Assembly: GCF_902499125.1 (NCBI RefSeq)
Contig: NZ_CABVPX010000039.1
Location: 1 to 64,000 of the forward strand
Length of the DNA: 64,000 bases
Direction of reading: 5' to 3'
Source: Burkholderia arboris
Lineage (GTDB): Bacteria; Pseudomonadota; Gammaproteobacteria; Burkholderiales; Burkholderiaceae
Shown here: piece after piece, positions 32,430 through 41,749 of the stretch
How the letters are laid out: every line of letters starts with the position of its first letter
Numbering within the stretch: position 1 is the first letter of the stretch
The notes under the pieces: model-generated
The model's input: only the letters and a program-made list of their open reading frames with translations
The model's database searches: none
Told to the model about the DNA's origin: nothing
Position numbers and translations under genes: made by a program

Positions 32430-33032
32430 ATGATCGAACTCGACAGCGCCGCGTCGGCCGTCCTTGCCCGGCTGGCGTCCTTCGGCCAGGAAAACGATGC
32501 GCAGATGGCCGACCGCAGCCGCAAGATGCTCAATCTCGAGCTGCCCACAGCCGAGCTGCTGTACCTGCTCGTCACCGGCGCGCGGCGACGGCGCGTGCTC
32601 GAGATCGGCACGTCCAACGGCTACAGCGCGATCTGGCTTGCGCATGCCCTGCGCGAAACGGACGGGCAGCCGCTCGTCACCGTCGAGTTTTCGCCGGAGA
32701 AGGCCGAGCAGGCGAGGGGCAACCTGCGCGCGGCGTCGCTGCAGGACTGGGCGCAGGTGATCGAAGGCGAGGCGACGCAGGTCTGCGCGGCCGTGACGGG
32801 CCCGTTCGACTGCGTGTTCTTCGACGCCGATCGCGTGAGCGCGCCGCAGCAACTGGCGCACCTGTTGCCGAAGCTGACCGCCGACGCGCTGCTCGTCGCG
32901 GACAACGCGCTGTCCCATCCGGACGAGATCGCCGGCTATCTCGCCGCGGTCGACGCTACGCGCGAGTTCGACACGACGATCGTGCCGGTCGGCAAAGGGC
33001 TTCACATTGCGCGTCGCCGGAGGCCGGCATGA
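32430..33032 (+). CDS. SAM-dependent O-methyltransferase
   Basis: The 200-residue enzyme belongs to the class I SAM methyltransferases of the caffeoyl-CoA/catechol O-methyltransferase type. It has RRRRVLEIGTSNGYSAIWLAHAL as motif I, VTVEFSPEKAEQAR as the acidic-loop motif and FDCVFFDADR as motif II/III. An upstream in-frame ATG at 32418 exists, but GGAGA precedes the ATG at 32430 at the correct distance. The stop overlaps the GntR regulator start (ATGA), so enzyme and regulator form an operon. Confidence 0.82.
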   Translation: MIELDSAASAVLARLASFGQENDAQMADRSRKMLNLELPTAELLYLLVTGARRRRVLEIGTSNGYSAIWLAHALRETDGQPLVTVEFSPEKAEQARGNLRAASLQDWAQVIEGEATQVCAAVTGPFDCVFFDADRVSAPQQLAHLLPKLTADALLVADNALSHPDEIAGYLAAVDATREFDTTIVPVGKGLHIARRRRPA

Positions 33033-33712
33033 CGCGCGCCACGCTCGAACGGACGACGCTGGGGCGCGACGCGTACGGTGCGATCCGGGAGATGCTGGTC
33101 GACGAAGCGCGCTTCGCGGCGGGCGAGAAGATCAGCATCGAAGCGCTGTCGCGCGATCTCGGCATCAGCCGCTCGCCCGTGTGGGCGGCGGTCTCGCGCC
33201 TGGAAGCCGAGGGGCTGCTGCAGGTCGTGCCGCGCCAGGGCGTGTTCGTGATCGCGTTCGATCGCGCGCGGATCGTGGCCATCTTCGAGGCGCGGGAAGC
33301 GCTCGAAGGCATGGCGGCGCGTCTGGCGGCGCAACGCCTGACGCCCGACGATCGCGCGATGCTGGACGAAGCGCTGGTGCGGCAGGCGCGCGCGGTCGAC
33401 GCGCGCGACGGCGATGCCTACCGCGTCGCGAATCTCGACTTCCACCATGGGCTGCTCGCCACCGCGCGCAACGCGACGATCGAGACGTCGCTCAGGGCGC
33501 TGTACGCGCAGGTGCAGACGATGTGTGCGGGCGGTGCGAGCCCGATGGACGACTGGACGCGGCTGGGCGGGAATGTCGCCGAACACCGGCAGGCGTTCGA
33601 CATGATCGCGAAACGCGATGCGGATGGCGCCGAGCGCGCGGCACGCGAGCATGTCCGGCAACTGCTCGACACGATTCTGGCGCGGGCGGGCGGAGAAGGG
33701 GCGGATGCCTGA
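33029..33712 (+). CDS. GntR-family regulator (FadR/FCD subfamily)
   Basis: The 227-residue regulator has an N-terminal winged HTH (IEALSRDLGISRSPVWAAVSRLEAEGLLQVVPRQGVFV) and an all-helical FCD domain with metal-binding residues in NLDFHHGLL and EHRQAF. FCD GntR regulators usually sense organic acids. It is coupled to the methyltransferase upstream by a 4-base overlap. What it controls is unknown; it faces ribC on the opposite strand. Confidence 0.9.
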   Translation: MTRATLERTTLGRDAYGAIREMLVDEARFAAGEKISIEALSRDLGISRSPVWAAVSRLEAEGLLQVVPRQGVFVIAFDRARIVAIFEAREALEGMAARLAAQRLTPDDRAMLDEALVRQARAVDARDGDAYRVANLDFHHGLLATARNATIETSLRALYAQVQTMCAGGASPMDDWTRLGGNVAEHRQAFDMIAKRDADGAERAAREHVRQLLDTILARAGGEGADA

Positions 33713-33804
33713 TCGCCGGCGGAACACCGCGGGCGATGCGGGCAGGATGAAGAAAAGCGGCGACTGCCGATACCCGGATATCGAGCCGTCAGCCGTCGCT
33801 GCGA

Positions 33805-34434
33805 TCAGTCCTGATGCGCGCCCTGCGACGACGACAGCATCCGTTCGACATAGCGCGCGATCATGTCGACTTCGAGATTCACCTTGTCGCCGGCCTTCAC
33901 GTGGCGCAGCGTCGTGACCTCGACCGTATGCGGAATCAGGTTGATCGAGAATTCGCAGCCGTCCGCGCGATCGTCGATCGTGTTGACGGTCAGGCTCACG
34001 CCGTTGACCGTGATCGACCCCTTGTACGCGAGATAGCGGCCAAGCTCGCGCGGCGCGACGATGCGCAGTTCGTGCGATTCGCCGACCGGCGCGAAGCGCG
34101 ACACGGTGCCGAGGCCGTCGACGTGGCCCGACACGATGTGCCCGCCAAGACGGTCGTGCGCGCGCAGCGCCTTCTCGAGGTTCACTTCGCCGGGCTGCGC
34201 GAGGCCGACCGTGCGGTTCAGGCTTTCGCGCGACACGTCGACGTCGAACGCGGTGTCGCGCTTCTCGATCACCGTCATGCACGCGCCCTGGATCGCGATG
34301 CTGTCGCCGAGCGCGACATCGGCGAGATCGAGCCCGCCCGCCTGCACGGTCAGGCGCACGCCTGCATCGGCCGACGTGCCGAGCGGCTCGATCGATTCGA
34401 TGCGGCCGACGGCCGCGACGATTCCGGTGAACAT
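33805..34434 (-). CDS. ribC: riboflavin synthase alpha chain
   Basis: Riboflavin synthase dismutates two 6,7-dimethyl-8-ribityllumazines into riboflavin and the RibH substrate. The 209-residue protein starts MFTGIVAAVGRIESIEPL and consists of two similar beta-barrel lumazine-binding domains, each with a conserved SVNGVSLTV-like strand (CMTVIEK; ITVNGVSLTVNTIDD). GGHIVSGHVDGLG connects them. Upstream in-frame codons are unconserved. It starts 14 bases after ribD, forming hemL-ribD-ribC. This gene is called ribE in some genomes. Confidence 0.95.
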   Translation of the reverse strand: MFTGIVAAVGRIESIEPLGTSADAGVRLTVQAGGLDLADVALGDSIAIQGACMTVIEKRDTAFDVDVSRESLNRTVGLAQPGEVNLEKALRAHDRLGGHIVSGHVDGLGTVSRFAPVGESHELRIVAPRELGRYLAYKGSITVNGVSLTVNTIDDRADGCEFSINLIPHTVEVTTLRHVKAGDKVNLEVDMIARYVERMLSSSQGAHQD

Positions 34435-34448
34435 CGTGACGATTCCGT

Positions 34449-35570
34449 TCAGTGTGGGGTGTCGGGCGGCGTGAACCGCGCGAGGATCCGCAGGTCGTCG
34501 CCGATCCGCTCGAACCCGTGGAACGACAGTCGCGTGCGGGCATCGAGATTCGCCGGCGCGGCGAGGTCGAACATGCCGGCCGCATCGGCGCCCAGCAGGC
34601 TCGGTGCGAGGTAGACCAGCAATTCGTCGACGCACCGTTCGCGCAGCAGCGAGCCGTTCAGCTTGTGGCCGGCCTCGACGTGCAGCTCGTTGACGCCGCG
34701 CGCGCCGAGTGCCGCCAGCATCGCGGGCAGGTCGACCTTGCCGTGCGCATTCGCGAGCGGCACGATTTCCGCGCCGCGCGACTTCAGCACGTTCGCACGC
34801 ATTTCACCGCCGGCGTCGAGCCGTCCGCAGAAGATCAGCAGCGGGGCACCTTCGAGCAGCCGCGCGTCAAGCGGCAGGTCGAGGCGGCTGTCCACCAGGA
34901 TGCGTTGCGGCTGGCGCGGCGTGTCGATGCCGCGCACCGTCAGCAACGGATTGTCCTCGCGCACGGTGCCGATGCCGGTGAGGATCGCGCACGCGCGGGC
35001 GCGCCACGCATGCCCGTCGAGGCGCGCGGCCTCGCCGGTGATCCACTGGCTTTCGCCGGACGGCAGCGCGGTGCGGCCGTCGAGCGATGCGGCCGTCTTC
35101 ATCCGCACCCACGGGCGGCCGCGCGTCATCCGCGACACGAAACCGATGTTCAGCTCGCCGGCTTCATGCGCGAGCAGCCCGCAGCGCACGTCGATGCCCG
35201 CGTCGCGCAGCATCCCGAGGCCGCGCCCCGACACCTGCGGGTTCGGGTCTTCCATCGCGGCGACGACCTTCGCGACGCGCGCTTCGATCAGCGCGTTCGC
35301 GCACGGCGGCGTGCGGCCGAAATGGCTGCACGGCTCGAGCGTCACGTAGACGGTCGAACCCGCGACGTCGTAGCCGCGCGAGCGTGCATCCTTCAGCGCC
35401 TGCACTTCCGCGTGATCCTGGCCGGCCGGCTGCGTGAAGCCTTCGCCGATCACGTCGCCGTCCTTGACGATCACGCAGCCGACGCGCGGATTCGGCGCCG
35501 TCGTGTACATGCCGCGCGCCGCGAGCGCAAGCGCGCGCTCCATGTGGGCGAAATCGATATCCGAGAACAT
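34449..35570 (-). CDS. ribD: bifunctional diaminohydroxyphosphoribosylaminopyrimidine deaminase / 5-amino-6-(5-phosphoribosylamino)uracil reductase
   Basis: The N-terminal deaminase domain (1-145) has the zinc motifs HAEVQAL and PCSHFGRTPPC. The C-terminal reductase domain (from about 150) has KTAASLDGRTALPSGESQWITGEAAR, LLTVR and a DHFR-like fold. RibD performs steps 2 and 3 of riboflavin synthesis. The 373-residue length is normal. The ATG at 35570 lies 15 bases after the hemL stop. Confidence 0.97.
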   Translation of the reverse strand: MFSDIDFAHMERALALAARGMYTTAPNPRVGCVIVKDGDVIGEGFTQPAGQDHAEVQALKDARSRGYDVAGSTVYVTLEPCSHFGRTPPCANALIEARVAKVVAAMEDPNPQVSGRGLGMLRDAGIDVRCGLLAHEAGELNIGFVSRMTRGRPWVRMKTAASLDGRTALPSGESQWITGEAARLDGHAWRARACAILTGIGTVREDNPLLTVRGIDTPRQPQRILVDSRLDLPLDARLLEGAPLLIFCGRLDAGGEMRANVLKSRGAEIVPLANAHGKVDLPAMLAALGARGVNELHVEAGHKLNGSLLRERCVDELLVYLAPSLLGADAAGMFDLAAPANLDARTRLSFHGFERIGDDLRILARFTPPDTPH

Positions 35571-35585
35571 GCGCGCGGCCCCGGA

Positions 35586-36869
35586 TCAGGCGGCGAGTGC
35601 CGCGAACGCGCGGCGCGCGGCCGCGAGCGTCGCGTCGATCACCGCGTCGTCGTGCGTGCTCGACACGAAACCGGCCTCGTAGGCCGACGGTGCGAAGTAC
35701 ACGCCCTCGTCGAGCATCAGGTGGAAGAAGCGGTTGAAGCGCTCGGTGTCGCTCTTCGTGACTTCGGCGAAGCTGGTCGGCACGCGCTCGGCGAAGTAGA
35801 GGCCGAACATCGCGCCGATCGAGTCGGCCGCGAACGGCACGCCGGCCGCGCGCGCTTCCGCCGCGAGGCCGTCGGCGAGCCGCTTCGTCTGCGCGGTGAG
35901 CGCGTCGTAGAAGCCCGGCGCCTGGATCAGCTGCAGCGTCTTCAGGCCCGCGGCGACCGCGATCGGGTTGCCCGACAGCGTGCCGGCCTGATACACGCCG
36001 CCGAGCGGCGCGAGGTGGGCCATGATGTCGCGGCGGCCGCCGAATGCAGCGGCCGGCATCCCGCCGCCGATCACCTTGCCGAGGCAGGTGAGGTCGGCCG
36101 TGATCCCGTAGTACGCCTGCGCGCCGCCGAGCGCGACGCGGAAACCGCACATCACTTCGTCGAAGATCAGCACGGCGCCGTGCTTCGTGCACAGCGCGCG
36201 CAGCGCGTTCAGGAATTCGGGCGTGCCGCGCACGAGGTTCATGTTGCCCGCGACGGGCTCGACGATCACCGCGGCAATCTCGTCGCCGAACGCGCCGAAG
36301 GCTTCCTCGAGCGCGGCGACGTTGTTGTACTCGAGGACGGTCGTGTGTTTCGCGATGTCGGCGGGCACGCCGGCCGACGTCGGGTTGCCGAACGTCAGCA
36401 GGCCCGAGCCGGCCTTGACCAGCAGGCTGTCCGCGTGGCCGTGGTAGCAGCCCTCGAACTTGACGATGCGGCTGCGGCCCGTGAAGCCGCGCGCGAGACG
36501 CAGCGCGCTCATCGTGGCCTCGGTGCCGCTCGACACCATCCGCACCTGCTCGATCGACGGCACGAGCTTGCAGATTTCCTCGGCGATCTCGATCTCGGCT
36601 TCGGTCGGCGCGCCGAACGAGAAGCCGTCGGCGAGCACGTTCTGCACGGCCGACAGCACTTCCGGATGGACGTGGCCGACGATCATCGGGCCCCACGAGC
36701 CGATGTAGTCGATGTACTGCTTGCCGTCGGCATCCCAGAAATACGGGCCTTGCGCGCGTGCGACGAAGCGCGGCGTGCCGCCGACCGAACGGAATGCGCG
36801 CACCGGCGAGTTGACGCCGCCGGGAATGGTCTTCTGGGCGCGTTCGAAGAGGATCTGATTGTTGGACAT
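35586..36869 (-). CDS. hemL: glutamate-1-semialdehyde 2,1-aminomutase
   Basis: HemL converts glutamate-1-semialdehyde to 5-aminolevulinate, the first dedicated haem precursor, with PLP. The 427-residue protein has RAFRSVGGTPRFV near the start, SGTEATMSALRLARGFTGR, FEGCYHGHADSLLVKAGSGLLT, DEVMCGFRVA for the PLP pyridine, and the LGKVIGGGMPAAAFGG active-site Lys. Length is typical. It probably leads the hemL-ribD-ribC transcript. Confidence 0.97.
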   Translation of the reverse strand: MSNNQILFERAQKTIPGGVNSPVRAFRSVGGTPRFVARAQGPYFWDADGKQYIDYIGSWGPMIVGHVHPEVLSAVQNVLADGFSFGAPTEAEIEIAEEICKLVPSIEQVRMVSSGTEATMSALRLARGFTGRSRIVKFEGCYHGHADSLLVKAGSGLLTFGNPTSAGVPADIAKHTTVLEYNNVAALEEAFGAFGDEIAAVIVEPVAGNMNLVRGTPEFLNALRALCTKHGAVLIFDEVMCGFRVALGGAQAYYGITADLTCLGKVIGGGMPAAAFGGRRDIMAHLAPLGGVYQAGTLSGNPIAVAAGLKTLQLIQAPGFYDALTAQTKRLADGLAAEARAAGVPFAADSIGAMFGLYFAERVPTSFAEVTKSDTERFNRFFHLMLDEGVYFAPSAYEAGFVSSTHDDAVIDATLAAARRAFAALAA

Positions 36870-37054
36870 GAGCGAAACCTGCGAGAGAAGGGCGCGGGGG
36901 CCTGTGCACGGGCCGCGGCGCCTGGGCGGAACGATCGTCTGATTGTACCGGAGACGCGCGCGGCGGGCCCGTCAGCGCTTGTGCGGCCTTTCGGCGCGTG
37001 GGGAGCGGCATCGACCGGAAACGAGGGCCGGATTCGGTCCGGCACCCGGCCCGG

Positions 37055-37507
37055 CTAGCGCGGCGGCTTGCGCTTGCCGGTCAGCTCGGCCCAGCGTTTC
37101 TCGAGCGGACCTTCGACCATCGGCTTGATCGACGTGCCGGACGTCTGCGCATCCCAGGTCTGTACCGAATACGGGTGGACGCGCAGCGCGTCGCGCGCGA
37201 TCACGACCTCCTGGTGCGCGTCGACCAGCCAGTCGTAGACGAAGTCGATGCACAGCCGGTAGCCGCGCTTCGTCGACGGATCGGGCACCTCGTACGGCGC
37301 GCGCGTCACGTAGCCGGAGCCGAACACGCCCTTGGGCTCCTTCGCGACGCGGTGCAGGAACACGCGGTCGCCCGGCAGGATGCTGCGCGCGAAGCCGCAG
37401 CCCCACACGTCATGCACGGCCTCGCCCGCCTTCACGCGCGCGGCGACGTCGGGCAGCTCGGGCCACGGCCATTTCTTGGGGCTCCAGATCAGCAGGAAGG
37501 CGGTCAT
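37055..37507 (-). CDS. EVE/PUA-like domain protein, hypothetical
   Basis: The 150-residue protein begins MTAFLLIWSPKKWPWPELPDVAARVKAGEAVHDVWGCGFARSILPGDRVFLHRVAKEPKGVFGSGYVTRAPY. The single-domain alpha/beta layout and WSPKKW start resemble the EVE/PUA-like fold, which binds modified DNA bases or RNA, and is sometimes seen as the N-terminal reader of restriction systems. No nuclease or ATPase is adjacent, so a defence role is not supported here. Its function is unknown. Confidence 0.65.
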   Translation of the reverse strand: MTAFLLIWSPKKWPWPELPDVAARVKAGEAVHDVWGCGFARSILPGDRVFLHRVAKEPKGVFGSGYVTRAPYEVPDPSTKRGYRLCIDFVYDWLVDAHQEVVIARDALRVHPYSVQTWDAQTSGTSIKPMVEGPLEKRWAELTGKRKPPR

Positions 37508-37755
37508 CGGTTCGGTCGTACGTCGAATTGATCAGACGAGAAGGGCGGGAAGCCGCAAGCTTAATCGAATCCGCCCGCAATCCCGCGCGGCACATGCGTT
37601 GCGCCGGAGTTTCGCGGCGTGCCGCCGCACGCGGCCCAAGGCGCGCAAACAAGTTGCGCGTACAATCATGGGCCTGAACGCACCGCTTGCGGCGCGGCCT
37701 CCCGTCTTCACCGCCACGCGCGCCCCGATGCGCGCGGGCTCCATTCCGGATACCC

Positions 37756-38973
37756 ATGTCTCACGTCGTCCGGCGCCGGCCCGATGCCCGGCTGATCCTG
37801 TTGCTCGGCGCGCTCGCGGCCTGCGGGCCGATCGCCACCGACATGTACCTGCCGAGCCTGCCGTCGATCGCCGACGGTTTTTCCGTCAGCCCCGGCGCCG
37901 CGCAGCGCACGCTGACGAGCTTCATGGCCGGCTTCTCGGTCGGCATGCTGCTGTACGGCCCGCTGTCCGATACGTGGGGCCGCCGCCCCGTGCTGCTCGG
38001 CGGCATCGCGCTGTTCACGCTCGCGAGCATCGGCTGCTTCGTGTCGGGCTCGATCGACATGCTGATCGTCGTGCGTTTCCTGCAGGCGCTCGGCGCCGGC
38101 GCCGCGTCGGTGCTCGCGCGCGCGATCGCACGCGACGCGCATGAGCCGAGCGACGCGGCGAAGGTGCTGTCGATGGTCGCGATCGTCACCGCGGTCGGGC
38201 CGCTGCTCGCGCCGCTGATCGGCGGCCAGATCCTGCGCTTTTCGGGCTGGCGCGGCGTGTTCGTCGTGCTGGCCGTGTTCGGCGCGATCTGCGCGGCGAC
38301 TGCCTACCTGCGCGTGCCCGAAACCTGGCCGAAGGAGCGGCGCAAGAGCACGGCCGTGCTCGCGTCGTTCGCGTCGTACGGGCGCATCCTGTCGGACCCC
38401 GTCGCGTGGGGGCACATGCTGTGCGGCGGGATGGCGTTCGCGGCCATGTTCTCGTACATCACGGCGACGCCGTTCGTGTACATCGAGTATTTCCACGTAT
38501 CGCCGCAGCACTACGGGCTGCTGTTCGGCCTGAACGTCGTCGGGATCATGATCGGCAACTTCGCGAACACGCGCCTCGTCGGCCGCATCGGCTCGCTGCG
38601 CATCATCGCGGCCGCATCGCTCGTGAGCGCCATCGCGTCGCTCGCGGTGGCGTTCGTCGCGCTGACCGGGTGGGGCGGGCTGTGGTCGATCGTCGTGTGC
38701 CTGTTCTTCGTCGTCGGCGTGGTTGGGATCCTGTCCGCGAACTGCACGACCGACCTCATGCACCGCTATCCGCACAACGCGGGCGCGTCGGCCGCCGTGT
38801 TCGGCGCGATGCAGCTCGCGCTCGGCGCGCTCGCGAGCGTCGCGATCGGCGCACTCGCGGACGGCACGCCGTTCGCGATGGGCGTGACGATCGGCGTGTC
38901 GGGCGTGCTGTGTTTCGGTGGCCGCTACCTCGTGCTGCGCTGGCACGGCCGGCCGGTGAAAGCGGGGGCTTGA
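37756..38973 (+). CDS. Bcr/CflA-family drug-resistance MFS transporter
   Basis: The 405-residue protein has 12 helices and the Bcr/CflA hallmarks: AACGPIATDMYLPSLPSIA in helix 1, YGPLSDTWGRRPVLLGGIALF as the loop 2-3 motif, and GWRGVFVVLAVFGAICAATA. Members export bicyclomycin, chloramphenicol or sulfonamides; the substrate here is unknown. The ATG at 37756 starts MSHVVRRRPDARL. The gene ends at a strong bidirectional terminator. Confidence 0.9.
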   Translation: MSHVVRRRPDARLILLLGALAACGPIATDMYLPSLPSIADGFSVSPGAAQRTLTSFMAGFSVGMLLYGPLSDTWGRRPVLLGGIALFTLASIGCFVSGSIDMLIVVRFLQALGAGAASVLARAIARDAHEPSDAAKVLSMVAIVTAVGPLLAPLIGGQILRFSGWRGVFVVLAVFGAICAATAYLRVPETWPKERRKSTAVLASFASYGRILSDPVAWGHMLCGGMAFAAMFSYITATPFVYIEYFHVSPQHYGLLFGLNVVGIMIGNFANTRLVGRIGSLRIIAAASLVSAIASLAVAFVALTGWGGLWSIVVCLFFVVGVVGILSANCTTDLMHRYPHNAGASAAVFGAMQLALGALASVAIGALADGTPFAMGVTIGVSGVLCFGGRYLVLRWHGRPVKAGA

Positions 38974-38992
38974 AACGCCAGCCTCGCCACTC

Positions 38993-39038
38993 AAAGAAAA
39001 ACGCCACCGGCGCATCGCGCGCGGTGGCGTTTTTCTTT
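38993..39038. terminator. bidirectional terminator
   Basis: AAAGAAAAACGCCACCG (38993-39009) and CGGTGGCGTTTTTCTTT (39022-39038) are perfect complements, 17 bp. It serves both the Bcr/CflA gene and the converging glucose operon. Confidence 0.92.
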
Positions 39039-39072
39039 GAGGCGCAGGAAGCGGCTGACGCCGCACCGCGCC

Positions 39073-41001
39073 TCAGTCCCGCGCGACGTCCTTCGCCGCC
39101 GGCGAGGCGCCGTGGCTCAGCCAGTCGAGCACGTCGGCCGTTTCGTCGTCGCTTGCGCGCGCCTTCGCTTGCGCAACCGCCTCGGGCACCTCGCCGTTCG
39201 TCGATGCGCGACGGATCGCGACGCCAACCGCGAGGATGTCGATCATCAGCAGATGCAGGATCCGCGAGATCATCGACAGTTGCGACTCGCGCATCTCGAT
39301 GTGGTCGGTTTCGAGCGCGACGGTTGCGCGCTTCGCGAGCGGCGTGTTGCTCGACGTGATCGCGATCACCTTCGCGCCGGCCTGCATCGCGACGTCGAGC
39401 ACGCGCAGCAGCTCGGGCGCGCGCCCCGACTTCGACACCGCGACGATCACGTCACCCTTGCCGAGCAGCGCGGCCGATGCGGCCTGCATGTACAGGTCGC
39501 CGTACGCGATCGTCGGGATGCCGAAGCGGAAGAACTTGTAGTGCGCGTCCTGCGCGACAATGTTCGAGTTGCCGAGACCGTAAAACTCGATGCGCCGCGC
39601 GCCGTTCAGGATCTCGATCGCGTTCTCGACGTGCTCGAAATTCAGGTGCTCGCGCAACTGCAGGATCGCGGACACCGTGTTGTCGAGCACCTTTGCGCCG
39701 AAGTCGGTGGCCGTGTCGCCGAGATGCACCTGGCTGTGGCTCATCGGGATCGTGCCGGTCAGGCCGGTGGCGAGCTTCAGCTTGAAGTCCGACAGCCCCT
39801 GGCAGCCGAGCGAACGGCAGAAGCGGATCACGGTCGGCTGGCTCACGTCGGCCTTGCGCGCGATATCGACGATCGGGTCGTTGATGATCGAGCGCGGATG
39901 GTTCAGCGCGAGATCGGCCACGCGGCGCTCGGCCGGCGTCAGCGCGTCGCGCATCTGGCGGATCCGTTCGAACACGGCCGACGACGCCCCGCCCGAGCGG
40001 TTCGACAACTGCTCGGCGAGAATCGCCGACACGCCGAGGAACGCCGGGTATTCGGCGGTGATCAGGTAGGTCGGGATGTTCTCGAGGTAGTGCGTGAAGC
40101 GGCCCTTCGCCTCGAAGCGCGCGCGGAACGACGAGCGCGTGAACAGTTCGCCGAGCTTCAGCGCGACGCCGCCGCCGATGTACACGCCGCCGAGCGAGCC
40201 GAGCGTCAGCGCGACGCTGCCCGCGAACGCGCCGAGAATCCCGCAGAAGCATTCGACCGTCTCGAGCGCGAGGGCGTCGCCCGCATGCGCGCGCTCGACG
40301 ATCTCGACCGTGTCGACGGTCGCGGCGACACGCTTCTTGTCGCGCGCGGCGAGCGCACGATAGATGATCTCCATGCCGGGGCCCGCGCACACGCGTTCGA
40401 ACGACACGTGCGGAAACTTCTTGCGCGCGTACTGCAGCACCAGGTCCTCGCGCTCGTCCTGCGGCGCGAACGACGCGTGGCCGCCTTCGCTGCCGAGCGC
40501 GATCCAGCGGTCGTCGGCCGGAATCAGCCCCGATACGCCGAGGCCGGTGCCGGGCCCGAGCAGCCCGATCACGCTGTTCTGGCGGCGCGTGCCGCCGCCG
40601 ACCTGCACGCGCTGTGCGTCGGTCAGGCCCGGCAGCGCCATCGCGAGCGCGGTGAAATCGTTGACGACGAGCAGCGTGTCGAAGCCGAGCGCACGGCGCG
40701 TCGCCTCGATCGAAAAGCTCCAGTCGTGGTTGGTCATCGTGACCTGGTCGCCGTCGACCGGATTGGCGATTGCGATCGCCGCGTGGTTCACGCGGCTGAT
40801 CTTCACGTCCTTCAGGTACTTGCGGATCGCGTCGGTGAGCGTCGGATAGTCGGCGCCGGGATACACGCGAATCTGCGTGATTTCGCCCGGGCCGGTTTCC
40901 AGCGCGAAGCGCGCGTTGGTGCCGCCGACGTCCGCGAGCAGGCGCGGACCGTCGGCATGCTGACCCGCGACGACCGCCTTACTTTGCGCACCAGTAGACA
41001 T
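39073..41001 (-). CDS. glk: fused glucokinase / RpiR-HexR-type transcriptional regulator
   Basis: This 642-residue protein is two enzymes in one. Residues about 18-335 are a bacterial ROK-less glucokinase of the Glk family, with LLADVGGTNARFAL (24-29 phosphate loop), NDF (Asp 115 as catalytic base), LGPGTGLGVSG and GGVYIGGGVA. Residues about 344-420 are an RpiR HTH (VDIARKADVSQPTVIRFCRSLGC), and 465-595 a SIS sugar-phosphate-binding domain (FYGLGNSNIVAQDAHYKFFRFG; VSKSGRAPELL). The pattern is that of HexR, which senses 2-keto-3-deoxy-6-phosphogluconate. So the sugar-committing kinase and the regulator of the same pathway travel in one chain. It overlaps pgl by 23 bases. Confidence 0.95.
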   Translation of the reverse strand: MSTGAQSKAVVAGQHADGPRLLADVGGTNARFALETGPGEITQIRVYPGADYPTLTDAIRKYLKDVKISRVNHAAIAIANPVDGDQVTMTNHDWSFSIEATRRALGFDTLLVVNDFTALAMALPGLTDAQRVQVGGGTRRQNSVIGLLGPGTGLGVSGLIPADDRWIALGSEGGHASFAPQDEREDLVLQYARKKFPHVSFERVCAGPGMEIIYRALAARDKKRVAATVDTVEIVERAHAGDALALETVECFCGILGAFAGSVALTLGSLGGVYIGGGVALKLGELFTRSSFRARFEAKGRFTHYLENIPTYLITAEYPAFLGVSAILAEQLSNRSGGASSAVFERIRQMRDALTPAERRVADLALNHPRSIINDPIVDIARKADVSQPTVIRFCRSLGCQGLSDFKLKLATGLTGTIPMSHSQVHLGDTATDFGAKVLDNTVSAILQLREHLNFEHVENAIEILNGARRIEFYGLGNSNIVAQDAHYKFFRFGIPTIAYGDLYMQAASAALLGKGDVIVAVSKSGRAPELLRVLDVAMQAGAKVIAITSSNTPLAKRATVALETDHIEMRESQLSMISRILHLLMIDILAVGVAIRRASTNGEVPEAVAQAKARASDDETADVLDWLSHGASPAAKDVARD

Positions 41002-41659
41002 CGAGCTGGGTCCCCTTGTCGTTGGCCAGTTGGGAAATCGCGTTCTTCTGCAGCGACGCGGCCGCGGCGTCGAGCACCTCGCGCTTGCGAGCGCCCGCGA
41101 TCAGCAGGAACAACCGGTCGACGCGCTTCAGCGCATCGAGCGAATAGCTCACGCGCGCATGCGGCGCGGCGCCCGGATGGACGGCGACGAAACGTGCTTG
41201 TGTCGCGATCGCGTGGTCCCATTCGGGCGCGTCGGCGAAGATCGACGCGGTGTGGCCGTCTTCGCCCATGCCGAGCACGGCGATGGTCGGCACGCGGTAG
41301 TCGGCGTTCGCGTTCAGCGCGGCGACATGCGCGTCGAGCGTGCTGCGCGTGTCGACGAGCGGCAGGAAGCGGGCAGGGGCCGCCGCGTGTTGCAGCAGCG
41401 TGTCGCGCACGAGCTGCGCGTTGCTGGCCGCGTCGTCCTCCGGCACCCAGCGGTCGTCGACCAGCGTGACGTCGACGCCGGCCCAGTCGAGCGCCGCGTG
41501 CGACAGCGTGTGCAGGAACGGGCGCGGGCTCGTGCCGCCGGACACCGCGAGCGTCGGGCGCGCGGGGCCGGCGAGCGCGGCGCGCAGCGCCTCGCCGACG
41601 GCGCGCGCGAGCGCTTCGCTTTGCGCTTCCTGGGTGTCGAAAGCGTGAATCTCGATCAC
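40979..41659 (-). CDS. pgl: 6-phosphogluconolactonase
   Basis: Pgl hydrolyses 6-phosphogluconolactone to 6-phosphogluconate between Zwf and the Entner-Doudoroff enzymes. The 226-residue protein is of the DevB/SOL type: LAVSGGTSPRPFLHTL, WAGVDVTLVDDRWVPEDDAASNAQLVRDTLL and AVLGMGEDGHTASIFADAPE. It lies 90 bases downstream of zwf, and its end overlaps the start of the glucokinase-regulator gene, so the three are one operon. Confidence 0.95.
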   Translation of the reverse strand: MIEIHAFDTQEAQSEALARAVGEALRAALAGPARPTLAVSGGTSPRPFLHTLSHAALDWAGVDVTLVDDRWVPEDDAASNAQLVRDTLLQHAAAPARFLPLVDTRSTLDAHVAALNANADYRVPTIAVLGMGEDGHTASIFADAPEWDHAIATQARFVAVHPGAAPHARVSYSLDALKRVDRLFLLIAGARKREVLDAAAASLQKNAISQLANDKGTQLDVYWCAK

Positions 41660-41749
41660 ATCTCCTCCGGACTGCTTTGTCTGTTCAAATCGTACGAATC
41701 GTGGGGCACGTTGCCGCGGACGGTGGCGCGCGCGGCAACGGTTTTTGCA